Source of the DNA: Symbiodinium natans
Lineage: Eukaryota > Sar > Dinophyceae > Suessiales > Symbiodiniaceae
Assembly (NCBI GenBank): GCA_905221605.1
Contig: CAJNDS010000114.1
Span: 244,001 to 308,000, forward strand
Direction: 5' to 3'
Length of the DNA: 64,000 bases
The notes below the pieces were generated by a model. The model ran no database searches. It saw nothing but the letters and a program-made list of their open reading frames with translations, and was not told the DNA's origin. Every line of letters begins with the position of its first letter. Position 1 is the stretch's first letter. The translations under genes were made by a program, and so were the position numbers. Positions 20,301-29,812 of this stretch are shown here, one piece after another.

Positions 20301-21580
20301 CCCGAGCGCAAGAAAACAACATCCTAAAACCCCGGAACCCTGAACCCTAAACCCGAATAAGCCACCCTTAAAGCCCTGAAGCTGAAACCCCCTGAACCCT
20401 AAACCCTAAACCCTAAACCCTGAACCCTAAACCCTAAACCCAAAAAAAGCACAAGCCCTCATTTCCAGCTAGGGCCCGGGCCGAGGAGGGATCTCCGCGC
20501 ATGTCCCGGCCTTTGGCTTTCTTGGCTTAGGGTTTAGGGTTCAGGGTTTAGGGTTTAGGGTTTAGGGTTTAGGGTTTAGGATGTAGGGTTTAGGGTTTAG
20601 GGTTTAGGGTTTAGGGTTTAGGGTTTAGGGTTTAGGGTTTAGGGTTTAGGGCGTGGAACAAGGGAACAAGGGCTTAGGGTTTGAAGGTTTAGGGTATAGG
20701 GGACGGCTGCGCTTGGGCTTCAGGTTTCCGGGATTGGAAGCTCGGAACTGGACGGTTCGGACTTTGGATTGAGGCTTGTGCGATGAAGGCTACGAGGTTT
20801 AGGGGTTGAGGGTTTAGGGTGTAGGGTTTAGGGTTCAGGGTTTAGGGTTTATAGGGCTCTGAGGACTTGGGATTCAAGGCGTAGAATCTCTGTACTCCCC
20901 TTAGAACCTTAACTTCGAACATCCCCACCCTCTCTTGGTAGAGGGCACTGCAAGGGAGACTCTGGGGCTGCGCTCCGGGGACAGTGGGTTAGGCACTCCA
21001 GGGAGACTCTGGGGTTGGGCACTCCGGGAACACTCTGGAGGAACACTCTCAGGCAATCTGGGCTGGGCACTCCGGACACTCTGGGGGCACTCCAGGGAGA
21101 CTCCGGGGTTGGGCACTCCAGGGACACTCTAGGGGCCCAGGGACACTTTGGGGTTGGGCACTCCAGGGATGAGCGAGGAGCAGACCGGGCGAGGAGAAGA
21201 GTTCCGGGCGAGGAGAAGAGTTGAGTTTGAAATCTAACAACCCCACACCGAGGGTGGGGAAAAATAGTCTTTTTAATATCCTCTTGGGTTTTACATCAAC
21301 AAAAATAAAACATAATTCGCAAGGGGGATATAGATCTGGGAAGGCCACCGAGCTTGTCGATCTCGTCGATGAGAACCACGGGGTTCGAACACCCGACGCT
21401 CTTGAGGCACCTCGGACGGAAGCGCGCTTGCTGCGCCCTAAACCCTAAACCCTAAACCCTAAACCCTAAACCCTAAACCCTAAACCCTAAACGGGCGGGT
21501 AGAACGGCGTGTTGACCCGTGATTCTGCTGATGCTTCTCCGAGGAGGCTGCTGGATGAGCTTGCCCGGCATTGCACCCAC
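14292..21580 (-). CDS. LON: Lon protease gene, AAA+ domain from sensor side to arm (thirteen exons), protease domain missing
   Basis: Thirteen exons encode, in order: [23 protein letters not shown] (Walker B); [98 protein letters not shown]; and [10 protein letters not shown]. All junctions checked from the first exon to KVALDLV keep frame using GT, GC and GA donors. The segment begins in phase 0 about 20 residues after the point where the distant N-half (55368) ends. The Ser-Lys protease domain (GLAWT, GPSAG, TGE.. motifs) was sought and not seen between 14292 and 1; ABC-transporter exons follow instead. Confidence 0.9.
15089..15134 (-). CDS. LON: Lon exon, [15 protein letters not shown]
   Basis: 46 nt, acceptor CCCCAAG, donor CTC|GTACCCC. 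Phase 0 into the next exon. Confidence 0.65.
15160..15350. repeat. TTTAGGG array
   Basis: In the Lon intron between 15574 and 15134; starts with degenerate units. Confidence 0.95.
15469..15591. mobile_element. Inverted-repeat element, family 4
   Basis: TCTACTACTTGCTTCAGAAC...CCTTAAGCAAATAGTAGA; the element fills the intron after the VALDLVRQQ Lon exon. Other copies at 11829-11937 and 54857-54984. Confidence 0.75.
15574..15630 (-). CDS. LON: Lon exon, [19 protein letters not shown]
   Basis: Acceptor GCACCAG. The last codons IYYLLK and the GC donor (AAG|GCCCCC) fall inside the inverted terminal repeat of the family-4 element 15469-15591. Confidence 0.75.
16001..16048 (-). CDS. LON: Lon exon, [16 protein letters not shown]
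   Basis: 16 codons, acceptor CTACGAG, GC donor (AAG|GCTGCGG) just before a TTTAGGG array. 'EAGVRNLxxxIEKxxRK' is diagnostic of Lon. Confidence 0.95.
16076..16268. repeat. TTTAGGG array
   Basis: Right flank of the AGVRNL Lon exon; CCCTAAA units at 15953-15999 flank the left. Confidence 0.95.
16563..16604 (-). CDS. LON: Lon exon, [14 protein letters not shown]
   Basis: 14 codons, acceptor CTGGCGAG, GC donor (GAG|GCCCCG). Joins the next exon as YARE-AGVRNL. Confidence 0.93.
17014..17095. mobile_element. Inverted-repeat element, family 8
   Basis: GTAGGGAATCAAGG...CTCATTCCCTAC, 80 bp, with GGTATATATAGG core. Related copies around 24780-24978 and at 33928-33997. Confidence 0.65.
17103..17205. 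mobile_element. Inverted-repeat element, family 7
   Basis: TTTTCTAAATTAGGGCCCC...ACCTAATTTAGAGAACTACCC. A second copy, 33440-33515, has its core replaced by a CCCTAAA array. Confidence 0.65.
18253..18291 (-). CDS. LON: Lon exon, [13 protein letters not shown]
   Basis: 13 codons, acceptor TTCGGCAG, GC donor (CAG|GCGGGTG). Confidence 0.8.
18518..18548 (-). CDS. LON: Lon exon, [10 protein letters not shown]
   Basis: 31 nt, acceptor GATGTCAG, donor CTG|GTGGGA. Completes NK-YLIPQ across the junction. Confidence 0.88.
18687..18751 (-). CDS. LON: Lon exon, [20 protein letters not shown]
   Basis: 65 nt, acceptor CGGGAAG, donor AACAA|GTGACC. The Arg-finger segment of Lon. Confidence 0.95.
18820..19060. 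repeat. (CCA/ACGACC)n microsatellite
   Basis: CAC/CCA triplets passing into ACGGCCACG units; lies in a Lon intron next to the DRMEVIR exon. Confidence 0.9.
19386..19460 (-). CDS. LON: Lon exon, [19 protein letters not shown]
   Basis: 25 codons to IPTPLL, acceptor GGAAAG, GC donor (CTC|GCCCTG). Confidence 0.95.
19482..19600. repeat. TTTAGGG array
   Basis: Right flank of the [10 protein letters not shown] Lon exon; CCCTAAA/CCCTACA units at 19260-19369 flank the left. Confidence 0.95.
19710..19769 (-). CDS. LON: Lon exon, [20 protein letters not shown]
   Basis: 20 codons, acceptor GACTCAG, donor GAT|GTGCCG, phase 0/0. Confidence 0.95.
19985..20265. repeat. Long TTTAGGG array
   Basis: About 38 units, among the longest pure arrays in the window, inside a Lon intron. 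Confidence 0.95.
20482..20510 (-). CDS. LON: Lon exon, RDMRGDPSS
   Basis: 29 nt, acceptor CCAAAG, GC donor (TCG|GCCCGG). Joins to [10 protein letters not shown]. Confidence 0.92.
20943..21175. repeat. GGCACTCCAGGGACACTCTGG minisatellite
   Basis: Roughly ten diverged units of 20-35 bp in the Lon intron before the Walker B exon. Confidence 0.8.
21349..21410 (-). CDS. LON: Lon exon, Walker B ([13 protein letters not shown])
   Basis: 62 nt, acceptor GTCCGAG, donor CTCG|GTGGCC. The donor lies 14 bp from the end of a family-6 element that fills the intron. Confidence 0.95.
21549..21580 (-). CDS. LON: Lon exon, [10 protein letters not shown]
   Basis: 32 nt, acceptor CCGAG, GC donor in phase 2 (CAGCA|GCCTCC). 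Joins the next exon as LIQQCLKSVG. Confidence 0.9.
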
Positions 21581-22032
21581 CTCGGCATGGCGATGTTTAG
21601 GGTTTAGGGTTTAGGGTTTAGGGTTTAGGGTTCAGGGTTTAGGGTTTAGGGGTTAGGGGTTAGGGTTTAGGGTTTAGGGTTTAGGGTTTAGGGTTTATGC
21701 TTCGGCCTTTGACCAAGTTCACTGGAGGCCTGCACAAGAACGCAGTAGCTACCGCGCGCCTTTTCTCGTCCACAGGCCCGCAATTCATTAGCCTTAAGGG
21801 GGCGCAGGCTGTTCAGCCAGCGACTTCTTGTACCTCGGCAACCTATCGGACCCATCGCTGAACCCCCGTGCGCAGAAGCCAGGCCCTTACATCTCACAGC
21901 TTTGGAGACAAGGCAGCCCAATCATCCACGGATTCAAGCGACCCAAGCACATCGTGCTGCTGAAAAGCTTCTTTTATGTTTCTTGAGCCATGCGAAGACT
22001 GTTCCAAGGTGGAAAAAGGTGTGAAAAAGTCT

Positions 22033-22190
22033 TCACTCTGGCTTGGCATGGGGCTTTAGCAGCGCATCCACGTTCGCATCAATCCAGCGCGCCCGGGACA
22101 CGAGGTATTGAGACAGGTGCTCAGAGGCCCTGTCGAAGCTGTGGGTGTCTTCGGGCTCGCAGCAGCGCCAGAAGCCACACCTGTTGGTTC
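22033..22190 (-). CDS. CotH protein last exon with stop
   Basis: Acceptor GCTGCAG. Encodes HSFDRASEHLSQYLVSRARW then IDANVDALLKP and a TGA. Matches the C-terminal helix of CotH proteins. Confidence 0.8.
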
Positions 22191-25100
22191 CTGCAGCGCA
22201 TGCTGCATGCATGCATGCAGGGCGTGTCTGTAAACCTGGAAACCTAGAAGTAGGTATTGGGCAGGCTTGGACTGTCGAGATGGTTCGCACAGCCCAGAGA
22301 CTCCAAAACCCCTTAATTAAGCAATGTACCTTAAATTATAGTAGGAACCCTAATATGATTTAAGGTATATTCCTTAATTAAGGGGTTTTGGAGTCTCTGG
22401 GAGATGCCGGGCTTCTTCTAATTCACGTCGAGCTGCTCCGCCAGATGTGGAGATCATTCTTTGCGGCGGCAGAGATCTGCGAACTTCTCCTCCTGCCACA
22501 TCAAAACCCCTAAAACCTAAACCCCCACCCCCTCCCCCAAAACAAGAAAACAAGAACCCAGAGACTCCAAAACCCCTTAATTAAGGTATATTGCTTTATT
22601 AAGGGGTTTTGGAGTCTCTGGGAACAGCAAGAACAGCCCTCCGTTGCCTGACCATTTCAATCAAGTTGGCATCACCCAGCATACGCCCCCGGGCGGCTTT
22701 CCACGCATGGGCAAAGGCGGCCTTCCCGGTGCTGTAAAGGCACAAAGGGCCGAGGGCCCAGAATATTTTGGCTTGAGATAGGGGGTTCCCAAAACATGAT
22801 AATCCTTACTACAGTAGAAGGACCCCCCCCCCCCTTCCTAAAGGGTACCCCAATCCTCGAAAACGCCCCATATGCTTCCAGAACTTCGGCGAGGTGCACC
22901 TCCTCTTACGCCCCCTGCTTTCAGGCCCCAAAGCCATGAAGCCCTACTTGGAAGTTCGCAGTTCCGAAAACAAGTCGGGTTTAGGGCTTCGTGCGTCCGC
23001 ATCAGGAGTGCTCAGAAATGCAGTTTCGACCTCCTAGGCCCTACTTATGCGCGCCATGAGCCTGTCAAGCAAGCCTTTCGTCCCCTCCCCCTAATGTTCA
23101 ACCCCCACCCCCTAACATTAAGCACACCCATGATAGGTGTATTCTAGTGTATGGGGGAATAATTTCATATTAGGAGGTAAGGGGGGTTTGAGCTCGAAGG
23201 TTCGTGCCCAATGAGTCTGCTTATAACCTGCTTAGGGGGACCCAGGGGGCTTCTAAGTACGGTTTGTTTGTTTGGGGGGGGCTATAGGTGCCCATGAACC
23301 TCCAAGTATTATTGGGGCTCGGGGTTTTTGAGAGCGGATTCGGGGCCTTGAAGCCCGGATAAAGCCAAAGGTTCAGGAACAGCTGGCGCTTGTTGATGCC
23401 GAAGTGCTGCACCTAAGCTCCAGTGAGTGTCGGGGCTGGGGTTGAGGGTTGAGGGTTGAGGGTTGAAGGTTTAGGGTCTAGGGTTTAGGGTTTAGGTTAC
23501 TAGGGTTTAGGGTTTAGGTTACTAGGGGTTCGGACTTATGTGAGGGGTTGGGGCCTCATCCAGTCTCCCAAAAGCCGAAATCCGAAAGGCAACTGCATGA
23601 ACCAGCCTAGCCGCGCTCCCGCCCGGGATGCCGGAGGGCCCTATCCACAGCGCGTCCGCGCGGGAGTTCTCAACGTTCCAGCCAGTCCTTTGCTCCGACC
23701 GGGAGGCTTAGGGTTTAGGGTTTAGGGTTTAGGGTTTAGGGTTTAGGGTTTAGGGTTTAGGGTTTAGGGGTTAGGGGTTAGGGTTTAGGGTTTAGGGTTT
23801 AGGGTTTAGGGTTTAGGGTTTAGGGTTTAGGGTTTAGGGTTTAGGGTGCATCAATCACAACAACTAGATTGATGGCTCCTGGAAACCGAGGGCATCGGAT
23901 TCGGTCAACACCGACACTTCAGGTGTATCAGGCAAAGAGTGCCGAGTTGAGAGCAAGGTACAACTCCTGTCTTGTGAGACAAAAGACAATGAGTTGGGTA
24001 AATGAGGCTGGTGCTAGCTGCTAGGCCATTCCGAGATCATAGCCCTGTCGGCCGGTACTTCAACAGCATCCTACTTAAGGTGAAGGGCTATTATGTACTC
24101 TTGGGAACTCGGGAGCAAGGTCAATCTGGTTTTCCCCTGTCTTTGATCTGAGGCGCACTCCCAAAGAGACGTTCTGAGTGAAGACGTTTGTGAAGTATCG
24201 AGGCATGCAGGCGAAATCGAATGCCAGGTCGAAATCCCACGGGGCGGCATGCAGCAGCCGCCCCTGCCGGACCATCACGTAGTTCCTTGGGGCACCAGCT
24301 ACGAGCTGTCAGGGCTCAAGGTTTTCAAAGGTGGCTCGCGGCTTTGCCGGCTTTGCGTTGTTTTTTCAGCGTATTCTCCATGCAGCTCACCCACTCCCAC
24401 GCTCACGGCCACTCAGCGAGGCTTGAGGGGATCCTACACAGCCATACGCAACAGCCCTTCCCAAGCTTCGAGAAGGCATAGCCGTCCACATCCTTCGCCA
24501 GCTCCTCCACCAGGAAGTAGCGCACGAAGCTCCCGAAGTCAAGAAGATCCTCCAGCCCAGCAGCGCCGGAGGCTGCGAGGGAGTCGACTGAATTGACCAG
24601 CTCCTGGAGGAAAGCCTTGCTGCTGCTGGGAAGGCCCTTCCTGAGTTGTCCAGTAACCTGGGGGAGTTCAAGGTTAACCCTTGGGATTCTATAGGGATTC
24701 TATAGGGACTCGAAACACGCCCAAAAAAAAAGTTACAAAGGTTTCCTACTCTACTAATATAGGGGTTCGAATACCCCAAAAAGGTTTCCGGTTACCTACT
24801 CTACCACTAAGCCCTACCTAATCCCTTGAAGGGGTATATATAGGACCCTAGCCAGAGACTCCAAAACCCCTTAATTAAGCAGTATACCTTACATTATAGT
24901 AGGAACCCTGATATTATTTAAGGCATATTCCTTAATTAACGGGTTTTGGAGTCTCTGGGCAATTACCTCATTCCCTACGAAGCTTCTTGGGGGAGAGCAC
25001 GCTGAAGAAGGTGGAGGTCACGTTGCTGCGGAGCGCCACCTGAAGCTGCGGCATGCCCAGTGTGTAGGGTTTAGGGTTTAGGGTTTAGGGTTTAGGGTTT

Positions 25101-28100
25101 AGGGTTTAGGGTTTAGGGTTTAGGATTTAGGGTTTAGGGTTTAGGGTTTAGGGTTTAGGGCTTAGGGTTTAGGATTTAGGGGTCCTAGGAGGGCATCCTG
25201 TAACTGCACCCGCTTTCCCAAGCACAAGGAGCTCAAAACCCTCAAACCCTCAAACCCTCAAACCCTCAAACCCTCAAACCCTAAACCCTAAACCCTAAAC
25301 CCTAAACCCTAAACCCTAAACCCTAAACCCTTCCAACGTCCTGAGTGCGGAATTTCGACCCCTCACTCGCCTTGCCAGCCTTGGCCCAGTCGATGGTCAG
25401 CAGGAAGTCAGAGGCCTGGGGCTTGCCCGGCTCCGTATGGCAGGAATCCTGCACAGGGTTTAGGGTTTAGGGTTTAGGGTTTAGGGTTTGGGGTTTAGGG
25501 TTTAGGGTTTAGGGTTTAGGGTTTAGGGTTTAGGGTTTAGAGCTTGCGAGTTCTTGGTGAGGAAAATGCGGGATTGCGCGGCATGAGCTTTAGGCTGTAT
25601 GTTCCCCCTGCTTCTTTCAACTTGAAGGGACTATACTCCCCTTCGAACCTTAATAAACATACTCTTTTTAGTATCCTCTTGGGTTTATATGAACAAAAAT
25701 AAACAATAATTCCCGAGGGGGATATAGGGGATTATGCAGGGCACGTGCACCATGTATGCGTAGATACGTGCAGTGCATGCATGCACGGAGCCGAGGAATA
25801 AGCACCAAGTCCATACGGAACAACAAAGCAACGCCATGCCATGAACCCAAAGGAGACACATGAAGGACAAGGAAGCGCGCGGAAGATGGAGGGTGTTTAG
25901 GGTTTACAGTAAACTCCAGAAAGTTGGAACATGGCTTGCGGATGATCAGAGCTGGTATTCCCTTTAGTCTACCTTCCGGGGTATGGGGACAAGGATGCTC
26001 CAACTTTCTGGAGTTTACTGTAGGGGGTGTAGTGAGGGCCAAAGAAGGGTTGTTCGAAAGCTTCACAGAAAACCCTAAACCCTAAACCCTAAACCCTAAA
26101 CCCTAAACCCTAAACCCTAAACCCTAAACCCTAAACCCTAAAGGCTGGTGCAGGCGAAGATCCAGGCGACCACCCCCACACTCGATCCGCTCGCCAATGT
26201 AGTAGAGCCCGTAGTCGACTCCTGAGCAGGCGAGTCACGGAACATCATGGAAAGTTCCCTCTGGGATCTTGATTTCATTGAGGGTTTTAGGGTTTAGGGT
26301 TTAGGGTTTAGGGTTTAGGGTTTAGAGTTTAGGGTTTAGGGTTTAGGGTTTAGGGGTTCGGGGGGAGTCGTTCTGCACCAGTCTGAGATCAATCACAGTG
26401 GTTGTCATGGACTGGGGCCGAGGCCGTGCCACTCCACGTTCACATAAACAGTGTCTGTGGCCCAACCGCCCAGCTTGCGGTACACCTCGAAGGCTGTGGG
26501 GTTTCGCTGGAAAGACACGTCCACAAAGGATGTCGCCAATACCCACCGCTTGGCCGGCGACATACCAAGAAGGGGCATCTGCGTGGGCAGCTTCAGTGAG
26601 AACTGGTGCTTTGGAAACATCGCAGAGGAATGCCCCCTGGAGTGCATGTGCACATCTGGAATGATGTGGTTGTCAATTTCCAACCTCACCGTGCCGTTCC
26701 AATGTGTCACATTTGAGCAGCCTGGCCCCTCGTAAAGAGGCGTGCAGACTCGTGGGACCCAGTTCAAGTCTCTCGGCGGTGGCTCGGGACCTGCCGGGAC
26801 GACAGTTTAGGGTTTAGGGTTTAGGGTTTAGGGCACTCTGCAATCTTTCCGCTAAGCAAACGACAGCGCACAACTTGCACCGCAGTTCTCAGACGCGCTT
26901 CATAAGGCAAAGACCTCCAAAGATTCTGAGGGTGGCGATGGAGGACCTGCAAAGAGCAGCCAGGTGTGTGCAAGGACCCGATGCCCGTGGTTCTAATCCT
27001 TAAACCTTCACACCCTAACTCCTAAACCCTAAACCCTAAACCCTAAACCCATACAACCAGTCATGCTTCTCTGTTTCATCCGAATTCCTTGGGATGTTCC
27101 CCTTGTACAACAGTCCTTAACAGGGATTATCATCGGGGGCACTATAATTCCTTACTAAGGGGCTGTTAGTATCAGGGCGAGCATCCCAACTTATGGGGTA
27201 AACCCTAAACCCTAAACCCTAAACCCTAAACCCTAAACCCTCAACCCTAAACCCTAAACCCTAAACCCTAAACCCATACCACCAGGAAGGTCAGGGTCTG
27301 CATCTCCGGCCTGGAATCGGCCAGCACCACGGCAGGCGCCCCATGCGCCGCCTCGCCGGCCTGGCGAACGCAGAGTTTGGGGTCTAGGGTGTAGGGTTTA
27401 GGGTTTAGGGTTTAGGGTTTAGGGTTTAGGGTCAACACCTCCAGAAGCAGAACCCTTTCGGTCCTGCTGTTTCGTTAGGCGTACTGCTGAAAAACTCAGG
27501 CTCTCCGTACTATCATGAGTAGTACTAGCAACAACGACAACGACAGCCACAATGAGAACCATCATAACCCTGAAATGAACCATAACAAAAAGAACAAGAA
27601 TATATGCGCAATATCAATACTAGAGCTTCAACCGTATGAAAATTATGAAAAACAAGAAACATGAATGACATGAACAACAAGAATCATATGAATAATATGA
27701 AATCTTATAAATCATATGAATAATATGAAGAGCATGAAAAGAGTAACATGGAACAATATGAACGATATGAACAAACTGAATTTTATGAATGATATGAAGA
27801 AGATGGTGAATCTGAAGAAGTATCAATAATGAAGAGTACGACTAATACGAACAACGTGAAGGATACTTTGCCGAGGTGTGAGCGCAACCCCCCATCCCCT
27901 TCAGAAGCCCAAAAAGGGAAGGATTGCATGAAGCCCGTCGAAGAGGCGTAGGGTTAAAAGTATATTGTCATACTGTTCATATTTCGCATATGTTTCATAT
28001 GTTTCATCTTTATCGTAACGGTCATTTTATTCCTCGTATTCAAGAAACTCATCACATTCCGAATTTTCCTGAGAGTATTCATGATTATCCGAAAATTTCC

Positions 28101-29204
28101 TAACATGAACGATAAGAATTGTGTTGAAAATATTCATGGTATTGAACAACTATCATAATAACAGTAGCAATATTAAGTATGCAACGAATACTAGCCATAT
28201 GACTATCTTTACGAATAAACTATATCCATGAAACGAACCATTTTCAGAATATTAACAATCTTCAATTGCTAATACTATTGACAAGATTCATATGGTTGAT
28301 TTATTCATATGGTTCATATTGTTCACATGGTTCGAACTACCAACGATTCACAAATTTCTTGTTTTCCAGCCTTTAAACACTCTAAAAACATTCTGAACAT
28401 GACTTCTGTCAAACTATGGTTAAGTCTTTACCACATTACTTTACACTGTCAATAGAATAAACGGAAGCAATGTGAACGGCATCTTATGCATTTCTACTGG
28501 TGCTGTGACGTGTGGCCGGTATCATCTTCTGCTTTATGAAATCTCGGAGAGTTCGATCGAGGGCAGAACAAGGATGGGCTCTAGCCAGGCTTGGGAAGTC
28601 GAAACCCGAGAATGGGGCCCCTAAACCCTAACCCTAAACCCTAAACCCTAAACCCCAAGCCCCAAGCCCCAAACCCCAAACCCTAAACCTAAACCCTAAA
28701 CCCTAAACCCTAAACCCAGATCCACTGTGCCTCGATGCCCTCATGAGCCCTCGGAGGGCCTCCGGCACTCGCAGGCCCAGCGCCAGGCCGCCACCCAGCA
28801 GGCCCAGGCCTAGGCCGATGCCAGCGCACGCGCACCTTGCGTGGTTTAGGGTTTAGGGTTTAGGGTTTAGGGTTTAGGGTCTAGGGTCTAGGGTCTAGGG
28901 TCTAGGGTCTAGGGTCTAGGGTCTAGGGTCTAGGGTCTGGGGTCTAGGGTCTAGGGTCTAGCGTTTAGGGTTTAAGGCTCGGAGCCCGGGAACGAAGCGC
29001 TTTAATCGGGGTTGCCGTTTTTTGCAACACCATGGGTTCAGTCTGGGCCGGCCTAACCCTAAACCCTAAACCCTAAACCCTGAACCGGCATGTGAGGCTC
29101 GTGACTCCCAGCCTTCGCAGGCGCCCCACCCAAGGGGGTCGCGCATCCGGCTCGGCAGAGTCCCTCGGATCGCCCGGGTCCAAGAGCGGCTGTGAAGCGG
29201 CCAT
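22033..29204 (-). CDS. CotH-kinase-domain membrane protein (about fourteen exons, complete)
   Basis: ATG at 29204, TGA at 22033. Exon 1 is a cytosolic-type N-terminus and exon 2 a Gly/Leu transmembrane helix, suggesting a type II membrane anchor. Exons 4-9 carry CotH hallmarks in order: FPKHQFSLKLP...LLGMSPAKRWVL...RNPTAFEVYRKLG; YGLYYIGERI; DFLLTIDW; DFGSFVRYFLVEELAKDVDG; and HAAPWDFDLAF. The ELAKDVDG and WDFDLAF blocks correspond to the catalytic and metal-binding region of the protein-kinase-like CotH fold. The C-terminal helical part (WKAARGRMLGDANLIEMV; RARWIDANVDALL) also fits CotH proteins. CotH enzymes phosphorylate proteins in bacterial spore coats; in eukaryotes the role is mostly unknown. 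Most junction phases agree, using GT, GC and GA donors. A ~1 kb AT-rich block lies in intron 2. Confidence 0.85.
22294..22400. mobile_element. Inverted-repeat element, family 3
   Basis: CCAGAGACTCCAAAACCCC...GGGGTTTTGGAGTCTCTGG, perfect terminal repeats around an AT-rich palindromic core. Other copies at 22557-22621 (short form) and 24852-24959. Confidence 0.85.
22440..22500 (-). CDS. possible CotH protein exon 13
   Basis: Acceptor GTGGCAG; open toward RRELEEARHLPE at a second family-3 element. Skipping it also keeps frame from exon 12 to the last exon, so it is optional. Confidence 0.3.
22557..22621. mobile_element. Family 3 element, 65-bp form, supplying a splice donor
   Basis: Perfect CCAGAGACTCCAAAACCCC termini with a small core. 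The right end, read on the minus strand, is the GA donor of CotH exon 12. Confidence 0.85.
22619..22731 (-). CDS. CotH protein exon 12, WKAARGRMLGDANLIEMVRQ
   Basis: 113 nt, acceptor TTTACAG. The GA donor (CCCA|GAGACTCC) is the first base of the family-3 element 22557-22621. Confidence 0.8.
23342..23406 (-). CDS. CotH protein exon 11, HFGINKRQLFLNLWLYPGF
   Basis: Acceptor GTGCAG, GA donor in phase 2 (CCCC|GAATCC). Confidence 0.7.
23603..23687 (-). CDS. CotH protein exon 10, TGWNVENSRADALWIGPSG
   Basis: Acceptor GCAAAG, donor CTG|GTTCATGC, phase 0 into exon 11. Confidence 0.65.
24195..24285 (-). CDS. CotH protein exon 9, WDFDLAF motif
   Basis: Acceptor CCCCAAG. RLLHAAPWDFDLAF is the CotH metal-binding signature. 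The 3' end is unresolved; the frame stays open to about 24075. Confidence 0.85.
24470..24657 (-). CDS. CotH protein exon 8, catalytic-region helix
   Basis: 188 nt. Contains LLDFGSFVRYFLVEELAKDV then DGYAFS. Acceptor CCCCCAG; the GA donor (TCTC|GAAGC) joins exon 9 as SNYVMVRQGRLLHAAPWDF. Confidence 0.9.
24852..24959. mobile_element. Family 3 element inserted in a family 8 element
   Basis: CCAGAGACTCC termini; flanked on both sides by halves of a TCATTCCCTAC-type element (24780-24850 and 24960-24978). Confidence 0.7.
24974..25039 (-). CDS. CotH protein exon 7, VALRSNVTSTFFSVLSPKK
   Basis: 22 codons. The donor AGG|GAATGAGG (GA) is the conserved end of a family-8 element, so an element terminus supplies the splice site. 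Confidence 0.8.
25329..25448 (-). CDS. CotH protein exon 6, DFLLTIDWAKAGK
   Basis: 40 codons. Acceptor TGTGCAG, donor AGG|GTTTAGGG at the array edge; a GC donor after AGK is an alternative. Confidence 0.8.
25622..25732. mobile_element. Inverted-repeat element, family 6
   Basis: ACTATACTCCCCTTCGAACC...CCCGAGGGGGATATAG with inner TAGTATCCTCTTGGGTT. Related copies at 21255-21335 (beside the Walker B Lon exon) and 54206-54302. Confidence 0.65.
25906..26022. mobile_element. Inverted-repeat element, family 9
   Basis: ACAGTAAACTCCAGAAAGTT and its perfect reverse complement bound a 117-bp element; the repeat extends to about 23 bp. Only copy seen. Confidence 0.8.
26163..26221 (-). CDS. CotH protein exon 5, VDYGLYYIGERIECGG
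   Basis: Acceptor CTGCTCAG; a GA donor (CTG|GATCTTC) keeps phase. 'YxGLYYLxERI' is a standard CotH motif. Confidence 0.88.
26425..26790 (-). CDS. CotH protein exon 4, core domain start
   Basis: At 366 nt the longest exon of the gene. It contains HSSAMFPKHQFSLKLP, LLGMSPAKRWVLATSF, RNPTAFEVYRKLG and TDTVYVNVEWHG. A GC donor in phase 1 (CACG|GCCTCGG) joins VDYGLYY. Confidence 0.9.
27090..27190. mobile_element. Inverted-repeat element, family 1
   Basis: TTGGGATGTTCCCC...GAGCATCCCAA around AACAGTCCTTAACAGGG; in CotH intron 3. Confidence 0.75.
27280..27360 (-). CDS. CotH protein exon 3, AVVLADSRPEMQTLTFLV
   Basis: 27 codons, acceptor CGCCAG, donor GTG|GTATGGG. Confidence 0.75.
27490..28480. repeat. 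AT-rich block of degenerate ATATGAA units in CotH intron 2
   Basis: About 1 kb of strongly AT-rich DNA with ATATGAA / TTCATAT words, first in one orientation (27530-27830) and then the other (27960-28330). No coding signal. Confidence 0.8.
28716..28835 (-). CDS. CotH protein exon 2, transmembrane helix
   Basis: CACAGIGLGLGLLGGGLALG is a single hydrophobic span. Acceptor CGCAAG, donor TGG|GTTTAGGG. Confidence 0.75.
28880..28965. repeat. TCTAGGG variant array
   Basis: About a dozen consecutive TCTAGGG units within a TTTAGGG array. Confidence 0.95.
29086..29204 (-). CDS. CotH protein exon 1 (start codon)
   Basis: Begins MAASQPLLDPGDPRDSAEP. The donor CCG|GTTCAGGG (phase 2) opens a telomere-type array and joins exon 2 in the transmembrane frame. 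Confidence 0.75.
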
Positions 29205-29272
29205 GGCAAGGAAGCGAGCGTGAAGAGTCTAATCCGTGTTAGGTATAATATATATATATATATGTGTGTATA

Positions 29273-29304
<32 letters not shown>

Positions 29305-29683
29305 GTATATATATATGTATATATATATGTATATATATATATATAAGCCATTCAATGCTTAGGATCTTGATCATGAGTATGATGGCTACTATTGCTGCTA
29401 CTTGTGCTGCTAGTCCATTGCTATCACGGCTATCACGATCGTTTTCCTAAGCATTCTTAGACTTGTCTTTATTGCTGGGTCTGGGGTGGGGGGTCGGGGC
29501 TGTGAGATGTTTTTTGTCATCCCGTCAGCTTTCTGCTTGGCAGGAAAGGGGCAGAGACCATAGCAGCCATGTTGTTGAGCTGGGTTGCCCACACAGGCTG
29601 AAGGTGAATCCTTCTCATCTCGAATCCTTCTCATCTCGGGGTGTGCGAAGTTGTTTTTTTGTGCATTGGCTTCAACAATGTAG

Positions 29684-29812
29684 CTACACCCTACACCCTG
29701 CACCGCAGAAGCAGGTCCGATCTTTAGCAACGTTCAGCTCTCCGCGGCGACTTGGGTCTACTTTGGTCAGATGATTCGAGAACTCCCGGACGGCACCATT
29801 GTACGTCCTGAA
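29684..29812 (-). CDS. Terminal exon with stop, FRTYNGAVREFSNHLTKVDP
   Basis: 129 nt from acceptor CTTCCAG to an in-frame TAG. The last residues CFCGAGCRV are Cys-rich. It ends 480 bp upstream of the CotH start codon. Confidence 0.6.
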   Translation of the reverse strand, partial: FRTYNGAVREFSNHLTKVDPSRRGELNVAKDRTCFCGAGCRV

